Shown here in pieces: positions 50,061 to 60,582 of a stretch of DNA of 64,000 nt; within the stretch, counting starts at the first letter, position 1, and each line of letters starts with the position of its first letter. A model generated the notes under the pieces. It worked only from the letters and a program-made list of their open reading frames with translations. It did no database searches and was not told the DNA's origin. The translations under genes and the position numbers were made by a program. This stretch comes from Immundisolibacter cernigliae (GTDB lineage: Bacteria; Pseudomonadota; Gammaproteobacteria; Immundisolibacterales; Immundisolibacteraceae): positions 744,001-808,000 of the forward strand of contig NZ_CP014671.1 of NCBI RefSeq assembly GCF_001697225.1, given 5' to 3'.

Positions 50061-53000
50061 CTACATGCTGCGCCGGTACTGCCCACCCACCTGATACAGC
50101 GCGTGGCTGATCTGGCCCAGCGTGGCGTGACGCACGGCGTCCATCAGAGCAGCGAAGGTGTTCTCGCCGGCCGTGGCGGCCTGCTGCAACTGCCCCAAGG
50201 CCGGGGCAGTGCTTTCGGCCTGCCGGGCCTGAAAACCGCTCACGGCGTCCAGCTGCAGCTGTTTTTCGTCTGCCGTGGAGCGGATCAGCTCGCCGGTGAA
50301 TTCGGCATCCTGCACGCCATCGCGGGCCAGATAGGTATTCACGCCCACGATCGGCAGGCTGCCGTCGTGCTTCTTGTGCTCGTAGTAGAGGCTTTCTTCC
50401 TGGATCTTGCCGCGCTGGTACTGGGTCTCCATGGCGCCCAGCACGCCGCCGCGCTCGGACAGGCGCTCGAACTCCTGATACACGGCCTCCTCCACCAGGT
50501 CGGTCAGGTGCTCGATGATGAAACTGCCCTGCAGCGGGTTTTCGTTCTTGTTCAGGCCCAGTTCCTTGTTGATGATCAGCTGGATGGCCACCGCCCGGCG
50601 CACGGATTCCTCGGTCGGCGTGGTGATGGCCTCGTCGTAGGCGTTGGTGTGCAGGCTGTTGCAGTTGTCGTACAGGGCGTAGAGCGCCTGCAGCGTGGTG
50701 CGGATGTCGTTGAACTGGATTTCCTGCGCGTGCAGGGACCGGCCGGAGGTCTGGATGTGGTACTTCATCATCTGCGCCCGGGGGCTGGCGCCGTAGCGCT
50801 CGCGAAGCGCCCGCGCCCAAATGCGGCGCGCCACGCGGCCGAGCACCGCGTATTCGGGGTCCATGCCGTTTGAGAAGAAGAACGACAGGTTGGGCGCAAA
50901 GTCGTCGACGGCCATGCCGCGCGCCAGGTAGTACTCGACGATGGTGAAGCCATTGGCCAGCGTGAAGGCGAGCTGGCTGATCGGGTTGGCGCCGGCTTCA
51001 GCGATGTGATATCCGGAGATCGACACCGAGTAGAAGTTGCGCACCTGCTGGTCGACGAAGTACTGCTGGATGTCGCCCATCATGCGCATGGCGAATTCGG
51101 TGCTGAAGATGCAGGTGTTCTGGGCCTGGTCTTCCTTCAGGATGTCCGCCTGCACGGTGCCGCGCACGGTTCGCAAGGTGTCGGCCTTGATGCGGGCGTA
51201 GGTGTCGGCATCGACCAGTTGATCGCCGGTCACGCCCAGCAGGCCCAGGCCCAGGCCGTCGTTGCCTTGCGGCAGCTCGCCGGCGTAGGCCGGCCGTGGC
51301 TGACCGGCCAGTAGTTGGTCGATTCTTTGCTGAGCCTGCGGCCACTGCCCGCTCGCGCGCAGGTGTTTCTCCACCTGCTGGTCGATGGCGGCGTTCAGGT
51401 ACATGGCCAGGATCATCGGTGCCGGGCCGTTGATGGTCATCGATACCGAGGTTGCCGGATCGCACAGGTCGAAGCCCGAGTAGAGCTTTTTCATGTCGTC
51501 CAGGCAGCAGATGGACACGCCGGAGTTGCCGACCTTGCCGTAGATGTCCGGCCGCGGGTGCGGGTCCTCGCCGTACAGGGTGACCGAGTCGAAGGCCGTC
51601 GACAGGCGCGCCGCCGGCTGGCCCAGCGACAGGTAGTGGAAGCGCCGGTTGGTGCGCTCGGGCGTGCCCTCGCCGGCGAACATGCGGGTCGGATCCTCGC
51701 CCGCGCGCCGGTAGGGGTAGACGCCGCCGGTGTAGGGATAGGCGCCCGGCAGGTTCTCGTTGCCCAGGTATCTGAGCAGCTCGCCCCAGTCGCGGTAGCG
51801 CGGTGGGGCGAGCTTGGGAATGCGCAGGCGCGACAGGGTCTCGACGTAGTTGTCGCCGGTCACGGCCCGGCCGCGCACGTCGTAGCGGTAGTGCTCGGCG
51901 GTGACGGCATCGCGGCGGGCCGGCCACTGGCGCAGCAGGTCGATCGATTCGTCGCTGAGCTCGCCCAGCGCCGCGTTGTAGCGCTGGCGCAGGGTCAGCA
52001 GGCTGCGGTCGCCCTCGCCGCCGAGCGCGGGCTGCGGATACGGTGTCAGTGGAGCCGGCAGCGCCGGATCTTCCAGGGATTTGAGGCTCTCGTAATGGCT
52101 CTGGGCCAGACTCGCAGCATCCGCCTCGCGCTCCAGCCGGGCGCGGATGGCGCGGCCTTCGCCGGCAATGTCGGCCAGGTAGCGGCCGCGCGCGCCCGGG
52201 ATCAGCGCCTGCGCCCGCGGCTCGCGGTGGGTCACGTCCAGCTGCGGCGTCCAGCGCGCCGCATCCAGGCCCAGCCTGTCCACCAGCCGCCGGCACAGGG
52301 ACACGAACAGCCAGTTCACGCCCGGATCGTTGAACTGGCTGGCGATGGTCGGGAATACCGGCACCTGGTCGTCCGGCAGCTCGAACGCAACCCGGTTGCG
52401 CTTCCACTGCTTGCGCACGTCGCGCAGGGCATCCTCGGCGCCGCGCTTCTCGAACTTGTTCAGCACGATGAGCTCGGCGTAATCGAGCATGTCGATCTTT
52501 TCCAGCTGCGTCGCGGCACCGTACTCGCTGGTCATCACGTAGATCGGCAGGTCGACCAGGTCGACGATTTCCGTATCGCTCTGGCCGATGCCGGCGGTCT
52601 CGACCAGGATCAGCCCGAAGCCGCAGTCGGCCAGGAAGTCGATCTCGTCCTTGAGCACCACGGACGTTGCCAGGTGCGAGCGGCGCGTGGCCACCGAGCG
52701 CATGAAGATGCGTTCGTCGGCCAGCGCGTTCAGGCGGATGCGGTCGCCCAGCAGCGCCCCGCCGGTGCGCCGACGGGTCGGGTCCACCGCCAGCATGGCC
52801 ACGCGCAGGTCCGGAAAGTGGCGCGTGAAGCGCAGCAGCAGCTCGTCGGTGAGGCTGGATTTGCCGGCCCCGCCGGGGCCGGTGATGCCAAGCACCGGCG
52901 GGCGGGCCGCCCCGGGCTTGGGCCACACGCCGGACAGGCGAGACTTGGCCTGATCGTCGCCATGCAGGTTCTCGATGGCCGTCAAACAGCGGGCAATGGC

Positions 53001-53501
53001 CAGGTGCTCAGTCGGGTCGGCCGGCCGGGTCGGCAGCGTCTCCACGCGGTGCTCGGCGGTGCGCGCGAGCATGTCGGCAATCATGCCTTCCAGGCCCAGC
53101 GCGCGGCCGTCGTGCGGGCTGTAGATGCGCTCCACGCCGTAGCTTTCCAGCTCGCGGATCTCGGCCGGCACGATCACCCCGCCGCCGCCGCCGAACACGC
53201 GCACGTGGGCGGCGCCAGCCTCACGCAGCAGGTCCACCATGTACTTGAAGTACTCCACGTGCCCGCCCTGGTAGGACGACACGGCGATGCCGTCGGCATC
53301 CTCCTGCAGGGCGGCGCGCACGATCTCCTGCACGCCGCGGTTGTGCCCCAGGTGGATGACCTCGGCGCCCTGGTCCTGCATCAGCCGGCGCATGATGTTG
53401 ATGGCTGCGTCGTGACCATCGAACAACGAAGCGGCAGTGACGAAGCGCAGCGGCCGGCTGGCCGTCACCGCCGCGGTTTCGGGCGAGCGCTGAGGGTGCA
53501 T
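50061..53501 (-). CDS. icmF: Fused isobutyryl-CoA mutase IcmF
   Basis: 1146-residue adenosylcobalamin-dependent acyl-CoA mutase that interconverts isobutyryl- and butyryl-CoA (some members act on pivalyl- or isovaleryl-CoA). Domain order: B12-binding domain first ([15 protein letters not shown] with the cobalamin-ligating His, then IHLGHNR); a MeaB-like G-protein chaperone domain with P-loop [12 protein letters not shown] and [13 protein letters not shown]; then the large substrate domain, with [22 protein letters not shown], and [13 protein letters not shown] lies eight bases before ATG 53501. Convergent with the acyl-CoA dehydrogenase operon, consistent with branched acyl-CoA metabolism nearby. 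Confidence 0.96.
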   Translation of the reverse strand: MHPQRSPETAAVTASRPLRFVTAASLFDGHDAAINIMRRLMQDQGAEVIHLGHNRGVQEIVRAALQEDADGIAVSSYQGGHVEYFKYMVDLLREAGAAHVRVFGGGGGVIVPAEIRELESYGVERIYSPHDGRALGLEGMIADMLARTAEHRVETLPTRPADPTEHLAIARCLTAIENLHGDDQAKSRLSGVWPKPGAARPPVLGITGPGGAGKSSLTDELLLRFTRHFPDLRVAMLAVDPTRRRTGGALLGDRIRLNALADERIFMRSVATRRSHLATSVVLKDEIDFLADCGFGLILVETAGIGQSDTEIVDLVDLPIYVMTSEYGAATQLEKIDMLDYAELIVLNKFEKRGAEDALRDVRKQWKRNRVAFELPDDQVPVFPTIASQFNDPGVNWLFVSLCRRLVDRLGLDAARWTPQLDVTHREPRAQALIPGARGRYLADIAGEGRAIRARLEREADAASLAQSHYESLKSLEDPALPAPLTPYPQPALGGEGDRSLLTLRQRYNAALGELSDESIDLLRQWPARRDAVTAEHYRYDVRGRAVTGDNYVETLSRLRIPKLAPPRYRDWGELLRYLGNENLPGAYPYTGGVYPYRRAGEDPTRMFAGEGTPERTNRRFHYLSLGQPAARLSTAFDSVTLYGEDPHPRPDIYGKVGNSGVSICCLDDMKKLYSGFDLCDPATSVSMTINGPAPMILAMYLNAAIDQQVEKHLRASGQWPQAQQRIDQLLAGQPRPAYAGELPQGNDGLGLGLLGVTGDQLVDADTYARIKADTLRTVRGTVQADILKEDQAQNTCIFSTEFAMRMMGDIQQYFVDQQVRNFYSVSISGYHIAEAGANPISQLAFTLANGFTIVEYYLARGMAVDDFAPNLSFFFSNGMDPEYAVLGRVARRIWARALRERYGASPRAQMMKYHIQTSGRSLHAQEIQFNDIRTTLQALYALYDNCNSLHTNAYDEAITTPTEESVRRAVAIQLIINKELGLNKNENPLQGSFIIEHLTDLVEEAVYQEFERLSERGGVLGAMETQYQRGKIQEESLYYEHKKHDGSLPIVGVNTYLARDGVQDAEFTGELIRSTADEKQLQLDAVSGFQARQAESTAPALGQLQQAATAGENTFAALMDAVRHATLGQISHALYQVGGQYRRSM

Positions 53502-53850
53502 GAGAGGACTCCGTGATGCGGTCGGCGCGGTGCCGATGCGGGCAGGCGCTGTCGTGGAGGGCATTCTAAACGGGCGTCAGGGTGCCGCGTACCGACGTAG
53601 CGACGCCGCCACCCGACGGCCGAACAGGCGCCCGACCTCCGGCCGCCCCATCGTGGCGCAGGGAATTTCGGCCCAGTACCGTGTTGACGTTCGGCTCCGC
53701 CGTGCTGGCGCCGATCCCAATCGAGCACCAAACGCGCTGATCGACGGGCCCGGCGACTAACCCAAGCGCTCCGTATCTGCTGCGGGTCCCGGTCGTATGG
53801 CATGCCTGCTGCATACTGCACTGCATACCAGCGGGCAACGGAGGGGCAGA
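53502..53850. other. Intergenic between icmF and ParA-like gene
   Basis: 349 bases between divergent genes; no coding frame, RNA or known riboswitch core was recognised. The end carries GCATACTGCACTGCATAC, a short repeated GCATAC. Promoters for both genes should lie here. Confidence 0.35.
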
Positions 53851-54603
53851 GTGACTCGGACGGTATCGATTCATTCCTATCGCGGCGGCACCGGCAAGTC
53901 CAACCTGGTGGCCAATCTGGCGGCGGCGCTGGCGCGCGCCGGCCAGCGCGTGGGCGTTGTGGATACCGACATCCAGTCGCCGGGCATCCACGTGCTGTTC
54001 GGCCTGGCGCCGGACCAGATCGGCCGCACGCTGAACGACTTCCTGTGGGGCAACTGCGAGATGCTCGCTGCCACCTACGACCGAACGGCCGTGCTTGGGT
54101 CGTGCACCGGATCGGTGCATCTGGTGCCCTCGAGCATCAAAGCGGGCGATATTGCCCGCATCGTCAAGCATGGTTTTGACGTGGCCCTGCTCAATGACGG
54201 CTTTCAGCAACTCAGTCGCGCGCTGGATCTGGATTTTCTATTGGTCGACACCCACCCTGGCGTCAACGAGGAAACGCTGCTTTCGATTGCCGTGTCCGAC
54301 ACGCTGCTGTTGATCGTGCGACCGGACCGGCAGGACTTCCAGGGCACGGCGGTTACCGTGGACCTGGCCCGGCAACTGGATGTGCAGGACGCAAACATCG
54401 TGCTGAACAAGGTTCTGCCGGGCATGGACCGGGCAATCCTGAGCGCGCGCGCCGAAGAGGCCTTCGGCATCCCGGTGCTGGCCATATTGCCGCTGTGCGA
54501 AGGGCTGCTCAGCCTGGGCAGCGAAAGCATATTCGGTCTCAGCTCGCCGGATGATCCTTACGCGGTCGCCGTGAGCGCCATGGCCGCCCGCTTGTTGCGC
54601 TAG
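53851..54603 (+). CDS. MinD/ParA-family ATPase
   Basis: 250-residue deviant Walker-A ATPase. The P-loop near the N-terminus reads HSYRGGTGKSNLVANLAAAL, where the usual signature Lys is Arg; VGVVDTDIQSPGIHVLFGL is Walker A', LDFLLVDTHPG Walker B, and NIVLNKVLPG the base-binding Asn-Lys. GGAGGGG precedes GTG 53851. No MinE or ParB partner adjoins, so its cargo is unknown. Eighteen bases separate it from glsA and the HisKA-REC gene follows, which suggests a signalling or localisation role rather than chromosome partition. Confidence 0.88.
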   Translation: MTRTVSIHSYRGGTGKSNLVANLAAALARAGQRVGVVDTDIQSPGIHVLFGLAPDQIGRTLNDFLWGNCEMLAATYDRTAVLGSCTGSVHLVPSSIKAGDIARIVKHGFDVALLNDGFQQLSRALDLDFLLVDTHPGVNEETLLSIAVSDTLLLIVRPDRQDFQGTAVTVDLARQLDVQDANIVLNKVLPGMDRAILSARAEEAFGIPVLAILPLCEGLLSLGSESIFGLSSPDDPYAVAVSAMAARLLR

Positions 54604-54621
54604 CGGTCAGGAGACAGCGAG

Positions 54622-55674
54622 ATGGAGGATCGGCCTTCCGATATCAGCGCCCTGGTGCGCGGCATTCGTACCGCGGTGTCGCCGTTTCGCAGCACCCTGC
54701 GCGAGTTGCAACAGCGCTACCGCGACCTGCAGGACGGCCGCGTGGCGGACTACATTCCGGAGCTGGCCACGGCCGATCCGGCCTGGTTTGGCATTGCGGT
54801 GGCCGGCGCCGCGGACGGGCAGCTGTTCGAGGCCGGCAACTGCGAGCAGGAGTTCACCATCCAGTCGATCTCCAAGCCGTTCGTGTTCGGCCTGGCGCTG
54901 GAGGACCACGGCCGCGAGGCGGTCGCCGCCCGGGTGGGCGTGGAGCCTACCGGCGATGCCTTCAATTCCATCATCAAGCTGGACGAGGGCAGCCACCGGC
55001 CGCACAACCCGATGGTCAACGCCGGCGCCATCGCCACCGCGGCCCTGATCAAGGGCGACACGCACGTCGAGCGCCTGAACCGCCTGCTGGACATGTTCGG
55101 CCGCTACATCGGCCGCCGGCCGAAGGTGGACGTTGCCGTGTTCGCCTCGGAGCGGCAGACCGGACACCGCAACCGCTCCATCGCGCACCTGCTGCTGAAT
55201 TTCGGCATGCTGCCGCCGAACGTGGAGGAGGTTCTCGATCTGTACTTCCAGCAGTGCTCGATCCTGGTTACAACCCGCGACCTGGCCATGATGGCGGCCA
55301 CGCTGGCCAATGGCGGAGTCAACCCGGTCACCGGCGTACGCGCCCTGCAGGCCGAGTACGTGCAGGACCTGCTGAGCATCATGTACACCTGCGGCATGTA
55401 CGACTACGCGGGCCAATGGGCTTACGATGTCGGACTTCCAGCCAAAAGCGGCGTCTCCGGAGGCGTCATGACAGTAGTGCCCGGCCGCATGGGAATGGCC
55501 GTTTTTTCGCCGCCGCTCGACAGCCACGGCAACAGCGTGCGCGGTGTGGCGGTGTGCCGGGAGCTGTCGCAACGCTTCGGCTTGCACTGCTTCGGGAGCG
55601 CCCCGCCAGCGGATGCCGCGCAACTGCCGTGGCCTGCACACGCCCGGGTGACGCCGTCGGCCCCACCGGCATGA
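54622..55674 (+). CDS. glsA: Glutaminase A
   Basis: Hydrolyses L-glutamine to glutamate and ammonia; 350 residues. Ser-X2-Lys catalytic motif in [30 protein letters not shown], and [27 protein letters not shown] near the end are all family blocks. The C-terminal ~40 residues beyond the core ([18 protein letters not shown]) are Pro/Ala rich and not conserved. Its stop overlaps the next gene (ATGA), so it is coupled to a HisKA-REC protein. ATG 54622 follows the ParA-like gene closely. A link between nitrogen status and signalling is possible. Confidence 0.95.
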   Translation: MEDRPSDISALVRGIRTAVSPFRSTLRELQQRYRDLQDGRVADYIPELATADPAWFGIAVAGAADGQLFEAGNCEQEFTIQSISKPFVFGLALEDHGREAVAARVGVEPTGDAFNSIIKLDEGSHRPHNPMVNAGAIATAALIKGDTHVERLNRLLDMFGRYIGRRPKVDVAVFASERQTGHRNRSIAHLLLNFGMLPPNVEEVLDLYFQQCSILVTTRDLAMMAATLANGGVNPVTGVRALQAEYVQDLLSIMYTCGMYDYAGQWAYDVGLPAKSGVSGGVMTVVPGRMGMAVFSPPLDSHGNSVRGVAVCRELSQRFGLHCFGSAPPADAAQLPWPAHARVTPSAPPA

Positions 55675-56816
55675 GCTCGTCCCCGGGGGGGGCGGTCGAG
55701 CTGTCGGCGCACCTGTTGCACGACCTGCGCACGCCGGTCAACGCCATTCTGGGTTACTCCAACCTGCTGGTCGAAGACACCCCGGACGACGTCGAGTTGC
55801 AGCGGCGGGTCGAGCCGGTGCGCCGGTCCGGTGAGCGGCTGAACGACCTGATCGGAACGCTGCCGCGCAGCGGGCCGCTGCCGGCCGACTGGCTGCCGTC
55901 GCTGCAGGCGCCGCTGGCCGAACTTGAAACGGGCATCGCCGGCTTGCGGTCGTGGGACGGCGCGCCGCAGGAGGACGTGGATCACATCGAAACGGCGCGC
56001 AGCAGACTGCTTGAACTGCTCGCCCGACTGGCTGTCAACGACGACCCGACGCGGCTTCAAAGCGCTCCCCAGCCGCAGTCGGCGCCGCCATCGCTGCCGC
56101 AGTCGCCGCTCGTGCCGCTGACCGGCAGCAGCATTCTGATCGTCGACGACAATGACCTGAACCGTGACCTGCTCAGCCGGCGCCTGCGGCAGCTCGGCCA
56201 CCAGGTCGACGAGGTCGGCGATGGCGATACCGCCCTGCGCATGCTGCAGCGCCGTCCGTACGACCTGCTGCTGCTGGACATCATCATGCCGGGGCTGGAC
56301 GGCTATCAGGTACTCGAACGGCTGAAGGCCGATCCCGACCTTTCATCACTGCCGGTGCTGGTCATCTCCGCGCTGACGGAAATGGACAGTGTGGCGCGCT
56401 GCATCGATCTGGGCGCCGTGGATTTTCTGCCCAAGAACGTCGACCCGGTGGTGCTGCGCGCGCGCGTGACCCGCTCGATCGAGCAAAAGCGCGCCCGCGA
56501 TCGCGAAACCGGCTACCTGAAGGACGTGGCCAAACTGACCGCGGCGGCCGCCAGCGTGCGCGATGGCCAGCGCGTGGACGAGGCTGAACTCGAACGGGTC
56601 GGGCAACGCACCGACGACCTGGGCGAACTGGCGCGGGCCTTCGGGCGCATGGTGCACGAATTCAACCAACGGGAGGCCGCCCTGCGCGCCCAGCTGGCCG
56701 AAGTTCACCGGCTGGAAGTCGACGCCGCCAGCCGCTCGCGGGCGGTGGCCGAAATCACTGAAAGCGAGTATTTCCAGGACCTGCGCGCCAAGGCTCGCGC
56801 CCTGCGCGAACGTTGA
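55671..56816 (+). CDS. HisKA-like/REC protein without ATPase domain
   Basis: 381-residue two-component hybrid. Residues ~10-40 ([20 protein letters not shown]) match an H-box with the phospho-His, but there is no HATPase (N, G1, G2) region, so it cannot self-phosphorylate. After a linker, a REC domain (about 155-275) has [14 protein letters not shown], phospho-Asp in [13 protein letters not shown] and Lys in DFLPKNVDP. The tail (about 290-381) is a predicted coiled coil ([20 protein letters not shown]). ATG overlaps glsA. It resembles a phosphotransfer or scaffold component of the adjacent kinase system; the name is inferred from domains. Confidence 0.85.
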   Translation: MSSSPGGAVELSAHLLHDLRTPVNAILGYSNLLVEDTPDDVELQRRVEPVRRSGERLNDLIGTLPRSGPLPADWLPSLQAPLAELETGIAGLRSWDGAPQEDVDHIETARSRLLELLARLAVNDDPTRLQSAPQPQSAPPSLPQSPLVPLTGSSILIVDDNDLNRDLLSRRLRQLGHQVDEVGDGDTALRMLQRRPYDLLLLDIIMPGLDGYQVLERLKADPDLSSLPVLVISALTEMDSVARCIDLGAVDFLPKNVDPVVLRARVTRSIEQKRARDRETGYLKDVAKLTAAAASVRDGQRVDEAELERVGQRTDDLGELARAFGRMVHEFNQREAALRAQLAEVHRLEVDAASRSRAVAEITESEYFQDLRAKARALRER

Positions 56817-56832
56817 GCCACGCCTGCGCTGC

Positions 56833-57210
56833 TCAGGCAGCTCCGGTTTTTGCCAGCAAGCCTGCGATCTTGCCCAGCAGCCGGTCCAGGTCGATGGGCT
56901 TGGTGTCGTAATCATCGCAGCCCGCGGCCATGGCCTTGTCCCGGTCCTCGCTCATCGCATGCGCGGTCAGGGCGATCACCGGGATGTGCGCCGTGGCCGG
57001 ATCGGCCTTCAGGCGGCGGGTGGCCTCCCAGCCATCGATTACCGGCAGGCTCATGTCCATCAGAATCACTGCCGGCGCCTCGCTGACGGCGCGTGCGACG
57101 CCAGCGGCCCCGTCCTCGGCCATCACCACGTCGAAGCCCTTGCGCAGCAGCCGTCGCGACAGCATGTCGCGGTTCATCTCGTTGTCCTCGACCAGCAGAA
57201 TCTTTGCCAT
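56833..57210 (-). CDS. Single-domain response regulator
   Basis: 125-residue stand-alone REC protein. ILLVEDNEMNRDMLSRRLL is the acidic N-terminus, phospho-Asp in VILMDMSLPVIDG, Thr in ALTAHAM and Lys in YDTKPID. No output domain, so it works as a phosphate relay or by protein binding (CheY/Spo0F-like). It starts six bases after the hybrid kinase stop on the same strand, making that kinase its likely partner. It converges with the HisKA-REC gene. Confidence 0.93.
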   Translation of the reverse strand: MAKILLVEDNEMNRDMLSRRLLRKGFDVVMAEDGAAGVARAVSEAPAVILMDMSLPVIDGWEATRRLKADPATAHIPVIALTAHAMSEDRDKAMAAGCDDYDTKPIDLDRLLGKIAGLLAKTGAA

Positions 57211-57216
57211 CTTCGT

Positions 57217-59463
57217 TCAACCTCCCGCCGCCCGCGCCTGCGGGCGCACATCCTGCAGGGCGATGCTGATCTGTGCCTGCAGTGCGCCACGCGTCAGGGC
57301 AGACTTGCTGATCCGCAATGCCCGATAGCGGTCCAGCTCAAGCTGTTCCTCGTCAGCCAGTTCCTGGGACGTGACGACAATGACCGGCGTCTGCACGCGA
57401 TCTTGTTCGCCGGCGCGCAGTCGGGTCAGAAACTCGAGCCCGCCCATGCCCGGCATGAGCCAGTCCAGGAGTATCAGGTCCGGCGGGCGCTGCTGCATCA
57501 CCTCGAACGCCTGCCAGCCGTCGTTCGCCTCCATGATCTGCCAGCTGCCGTCGGCCAGCGCCCGCCGGGTCAGGGCCCGCGACTGCGCGTCGTCGTCGAC
57601 CACCAGCACCGTCCCCTCCTGCGGCACCAGACCGCAACGGCGCAGACTGGCGGCCAACTGCTGGCGGTCGACCGGCTTGGTCATGAAGTCCGCCGCCCCC
57701 AGCGCGAATGCCATCTCGCTGTCGTCGAGCATGGTCAGCACGATGACCGGAATGGCCCGCGTCTGATCATCGGCCTTCAGCGATGACAGGACCGACCAGC
57801 CGTCCGTTCGCGGCATCAGCACATCCAGAACGACCGCCTGCGGCCGCAGCTGCTTGACGATGTCCAGCCCCTCCTCCCCGGTACTGGCCGTGACCACTCG
57901 ATAGCCCTCGCGGTTCAGCAACCGGCCCATCAATTCGAGCATGCCCGGGTCGTCGTCGATCACCAACACCAGGTCGCCCCCCTGCTGGGCAGTGATGGTC
58001 GACTGCGTCGTCGGCGCGTTGTCCTCGGCAGCAGTTTCGCTGACGTGCACCGGCAGGTCGATGGTAAATGTCGAGCCGACACCGGCAATCGAACGCACGC
58101 TGATGTCGCCACCCATCATGCGACAGAAGCGCCGGCTGATACTCAACCCCAGCCCGGTACCACCAAAACGGCGGGCCGTGGACGAGTCGGCCTGCGCGAA
58201 ATCCTCGAATACCTTGCCCAACTGCTGTTCGGTCATGCCAATACCGGTGTCGGTCACGCTGAAACGCAGGCGCGGGCGCGGGCCCTCGGCCTGCAGCTCG
58301 ACGCCCAGGGTGATGGTGCCGTGGTCGGTGAACTTGGCGGCATTCGACAGCAGGTTGAACAGCGATTGGCGCAGCCGCGTCAGGTCGGCGTGCATGGAGC
58401 CGGGATCGTCAGGCACCTGCAACACCAGCGTATTGCTGTTCTTAGCCACCAGCGGGCGCACCGTGTCGACCACGTCCGTCAGCAGGGCCTGCACCGGGAA
58501 GGTTTCGAGGCTCAGCTCCATCTTGCCGGCCTCGATCTTGGACAGGTCCAGGATGTCGTTGATCAACGCCAGCAGGTGCTTGCCTGAACTGCGGATGCGT
58601 TCCAGATCCTGCACCATCTGCTCGGCGTCCGGATCGTCGGCACGGTCGCCAAGGTCTTCCAGCAGCATTTCTGTGTAGCCAATGATGGCGTTCATCGGCG
58701 TGCGCAACTCGTGGCTCATGTTGGCCAGAAAAGCGCTCTTCAACTGATTGGCCTGCTCGGCCGCCTGACGTGCCTCCTCGGTGCTGCGGGCAGCCTGCTG
58801 CAACTGACCGGCCATCTGGTTGATGCCGCGTGCCACATCCGCCAGCTCGTCGTCATGCTCCAGGGGAATGCGGTAGGTAAGGTCGCCGCCGCCGATGCGC
58901 TGCGCACCGGCATTCAGCTGGATCACGCGGCGGCGCAGGAAGACAAAGAAATGCAGGGTCACCACCACCACCAGCACGCCGGTGATCAGCAGGTTGGCGA
59001 TGCTCACCTGCCGGGTCAGGCGCTCGACAGACGCATCCTGAGCCGCCACGGCGTCGGCATGCGCTTGCTGCGCCGCCTGTAACGCGGCCAGGTGCACGCG
59101 AATGCGGCGCAACAGAGGATCGCTTGCCTCATGCGAGGACCAAGTGCCGCTGCGCAGTTCATCCACCGCCTTGCGCAGGGCCTGCAGATCGGTGCTGCCG
59201 GCCAGGGACTCTCTGCTGGCAAGCTGTGTGAGCGTATCGTCCAATGCGGCCGAAGGAGTGGCTTCCACGGCCCCTGAACGCGGGTCCAAAGCCCGTAATT
59301 GCAGCGCGGCGCGGGCCAGCAGCAACTGACTTTCGGCCGCATCCTGGATGCGTTCGACGCTGTTCGAGCGAAAAAATTGCGCCCCCAGGGCCAGCGCCAC
59401 ATTGATACCGAACAGCAGCAGGATCAAGCCGAACGACAGCAACAGCCGCTGCGCAATCGTCAC
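57217..59463 (-). CDS. Hybrid sensor histidine kinase with two receiver domains
   Basis: 748-residue inner-membrane kinase. TM1 near residues 5-30, a periplasmic helical sensor to about 160, TM2 (IANLLITGVLVVVVTLHFFV), then HAMP. HisKA has the phospho-His in FLANMSHELRTPMNAIIGYT. HATPase motifs are NLLSNAAKFTD (N box), VTDTGIGMT and GGTGLGLSIS. REC1 has LVIDDDPGML, Asp in VVLDVLMPRTDG and Lys in MTKPVD; REC2 has LVVDDDAQSR and LILLDWLMPG. GTG 59463 is taken as start: an upstream ATG would place 17 polar residues derived from a duplication in front. It forms a module with the single-domain regulator. Confidence 0.93.
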   Translation of the reverse strand: MTIAQRLLLSFGLILLLFGINVALALGAQFFRSNSVERIQDAAESQLLLARAALQLRALDPRSGAVEATPSAALDDTLTQLASRESLAGSTDLQALRKAVDELRSGTWSSHEASDPLLRRIRVHLAALQAAQQAHADAVAAQDASVERLTRQVSIANLLITGVLVVVVTLHFFVFLRRRVIQLNAGAQRIGGGDLTYRIPLEHDDELADVARGINQMAGQLQQAARSTEEARQAAEQANQLKSAFLANMSHELRTPMNAIIGYTEMLLEDLGDRADDPDAEQMVQDLERIRSSGKHLLALINDILDLSKIEAGKMELSLETFPVQALLTDVVDTVRPLVAKNSNTLVLQVPDDPGSMHADLTRLRQSLFNLLSNAAKFTDHGTITLGVELQAEGPRPRLRFSVTDTGIGMTEQQLGKVFEDFAQADSSTARRFGGTGLGLSISRRFCRMMGGDISVRSIAGVGSTFTIDLPVHVSETAAEDNAPTTQSTITAQQGGDLVLVIDDDPGMLELMGRLLNREGYRVVTASTGEEGLDIVKQLRPQAVVLDVLMPRTDGWSVLSSLKADDQTRAIPVIVLTMLDDSEMAFALGAADFMTKPVDRQQLAASLRRCGLVPQEGTVLVVDDDAQSRALTRRALADGSWQIMEANDGWQAFEVMQQRPPDLILLDWLMPGMGGLEFLTRLRAGEQDRVQTPVIVVTSQELADEEQLELDRYRALRISKSALTRGALQAQISIALQDVRPQARAAGG

Positions 59464-59498
59464 GGGCTGAGCCCTGCAATCATCACGGGCTGAGCCCT
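59453..59498. repeat. 23-bp tandem duplication at a gene junction
   Basis: Two adjacent copies, 59453-59475 and 59476-59498, differ at one base (GCAATCGTCACGGGCTGAG.. against GCAATCATCACGGGCTGAG..). It contains the end of the membrane-protein gene and the start of the kinase gene. Before duplication these two probably overlapped as GTGA. Confidence 0.85.
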
Positions 59499-60097
59499 TC
59501 CGGCAGCGGCGCAATACCCTGCCTGCGGTTGATCTCGTGGGGCTCCGGCGGCACCGGCAATTTGCCGCCGGTCCACTCGATCACCGCCCCGGCGCGGCGA
59601 TCGCGCTCGAGCGTCGCCGGCAATACATCGCGGCGGCGGCGGTTCTTCAGGCCCGAATACCCGCATTTGCAGCTTGCATTGGCGCAGCCGCCAAGCGGCA
59701 GCAGCGGCGCGCGATACAAATCGAACACCTGCGTGCGCAAGGACTGCGCAACCTGGCAGCCGCCCTCGGGGGGCAGACGCAGCATGATCGCCCAGTAGTC
59801 GCCCGAGCGCTGCAGTTCCTGCAAATGCGCCTTGGGGTGGCGCGGGAACTTTCGTTGATTGGCCTTGGCTCGGCCCGCGCGGGCTGGCGCCACCTCGCGA
59901 CGCGAGCCCAGCAGCCCCCACAGGGCGCTGAAGGCAATCCCTGCCAGGACCGGCAACGGCAACAGCCAGGCCGCCAACACCCAGTCACGACCGGACAGCG
60001 CGTGCCAAAGCTGGGCCGCGCCCGCAATCAGCAGGCTGACGGTCAGCCAGAATAACCAGCGTAACCATCCGCTGCGCCTGGGCTTGCTCGCACGCAC
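59483..60097 (-). CDS. Unknown membrane protein with Cys-rich segment
   Basis: 204-residue protein, not recognised. Two transmembrane helices near the N-terminus (roughly LRWLFWLTVSLLIAGAAQLW and WVLAAWLLPLPVLAGIAFSA), then a soluble part with LQELQRSGDYWAIMLRLPPE, a Cys-rich stretch GGCANASCKCGYSGLKNRRR and a Pro-rich end. The GTG at 60097 has AGGA seven bases upstream; an ATG at 60301 would add a Cys/His-rich leader that looks non-coding. It adjoins the hybrid kinase gene through the tandem duplication and probably shares its transcript, so a role in the same signalling system is possible. Confidence 0.7.
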   Translation of the reverse strand: MRASKPRRSGWLRWLFWLTVSLLIAGAAQLWHALSGRDWVLAAWLLPLPVLAGIAFSALWGLLGSRREVAPARAGRAKANQRKFPRHPKAHLQELQRSGDYWAIMLRLPPEGGCQVAQSLRTQVFDLYRAPLLPLGGCANASCKCGYSGLKNRRRRDVLPATLERDRRAGAVIEWTGGKLPVPPEPHEINRRQGIAPLPEGLSP

Positions 60098-60582
60098 GTC
60101 GTATTCCTGCGAAGTATCTGCGATTGGTGAAGCTGTTGTATGCCACAAAGTATGGATGCAAATGCTGGCAAAGCCAACTTTGCAAGCAGGATGATGACAC
60201 GACTTGAACCACAAGATCGTGTGACACGCGTCACTGAAGGGCGCCTGGACAAAACCTTTCGAGGTGCCCTTGAGGCATGGATGCCCCAACGCATCAATCA
60301 CACAAGCGATTCAAATGGTGCGCCCTGAAGTCAAACCGGGCGCGCACCGACCGCGCCCGTCTGCGAAGCGCCGGACATTGACCGGTCAAGGGCCGAAGCA
60401 CGGCTCGGCGTCGATGCCGAACGCGCCCTGGAACCGCGCCGATATCATCCGGCACAGCGGTTGCAGAGCCATCCGGGGCGAGCCTTGGACGTAACGCGGT
60501 ACTCCGACCGTAAGGCCGACCAACCCGGCTCCGCCGGAAACTGATGGATGAGCAGACTGCGGCGATTGCCGCCGCGGCCTGC
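60098..60582. other. Gene-poor stretch upstream of membrane protein
   Basis: About 485 bases with no frame that looks coding and no RNA gene. The sequence just above the GTG at 60097 should carry the promoter of the leftward signalling operon; CTTGTGGTTCAAGTCGTGTC-like AT-poor sequence gives no clear boxes. Confidence 0.35.

Noticed and set aside
51315-53516. 700-codon frame opposite icmF
   Set aside because: Antisense shadow of icmF with no recognisable motifs.
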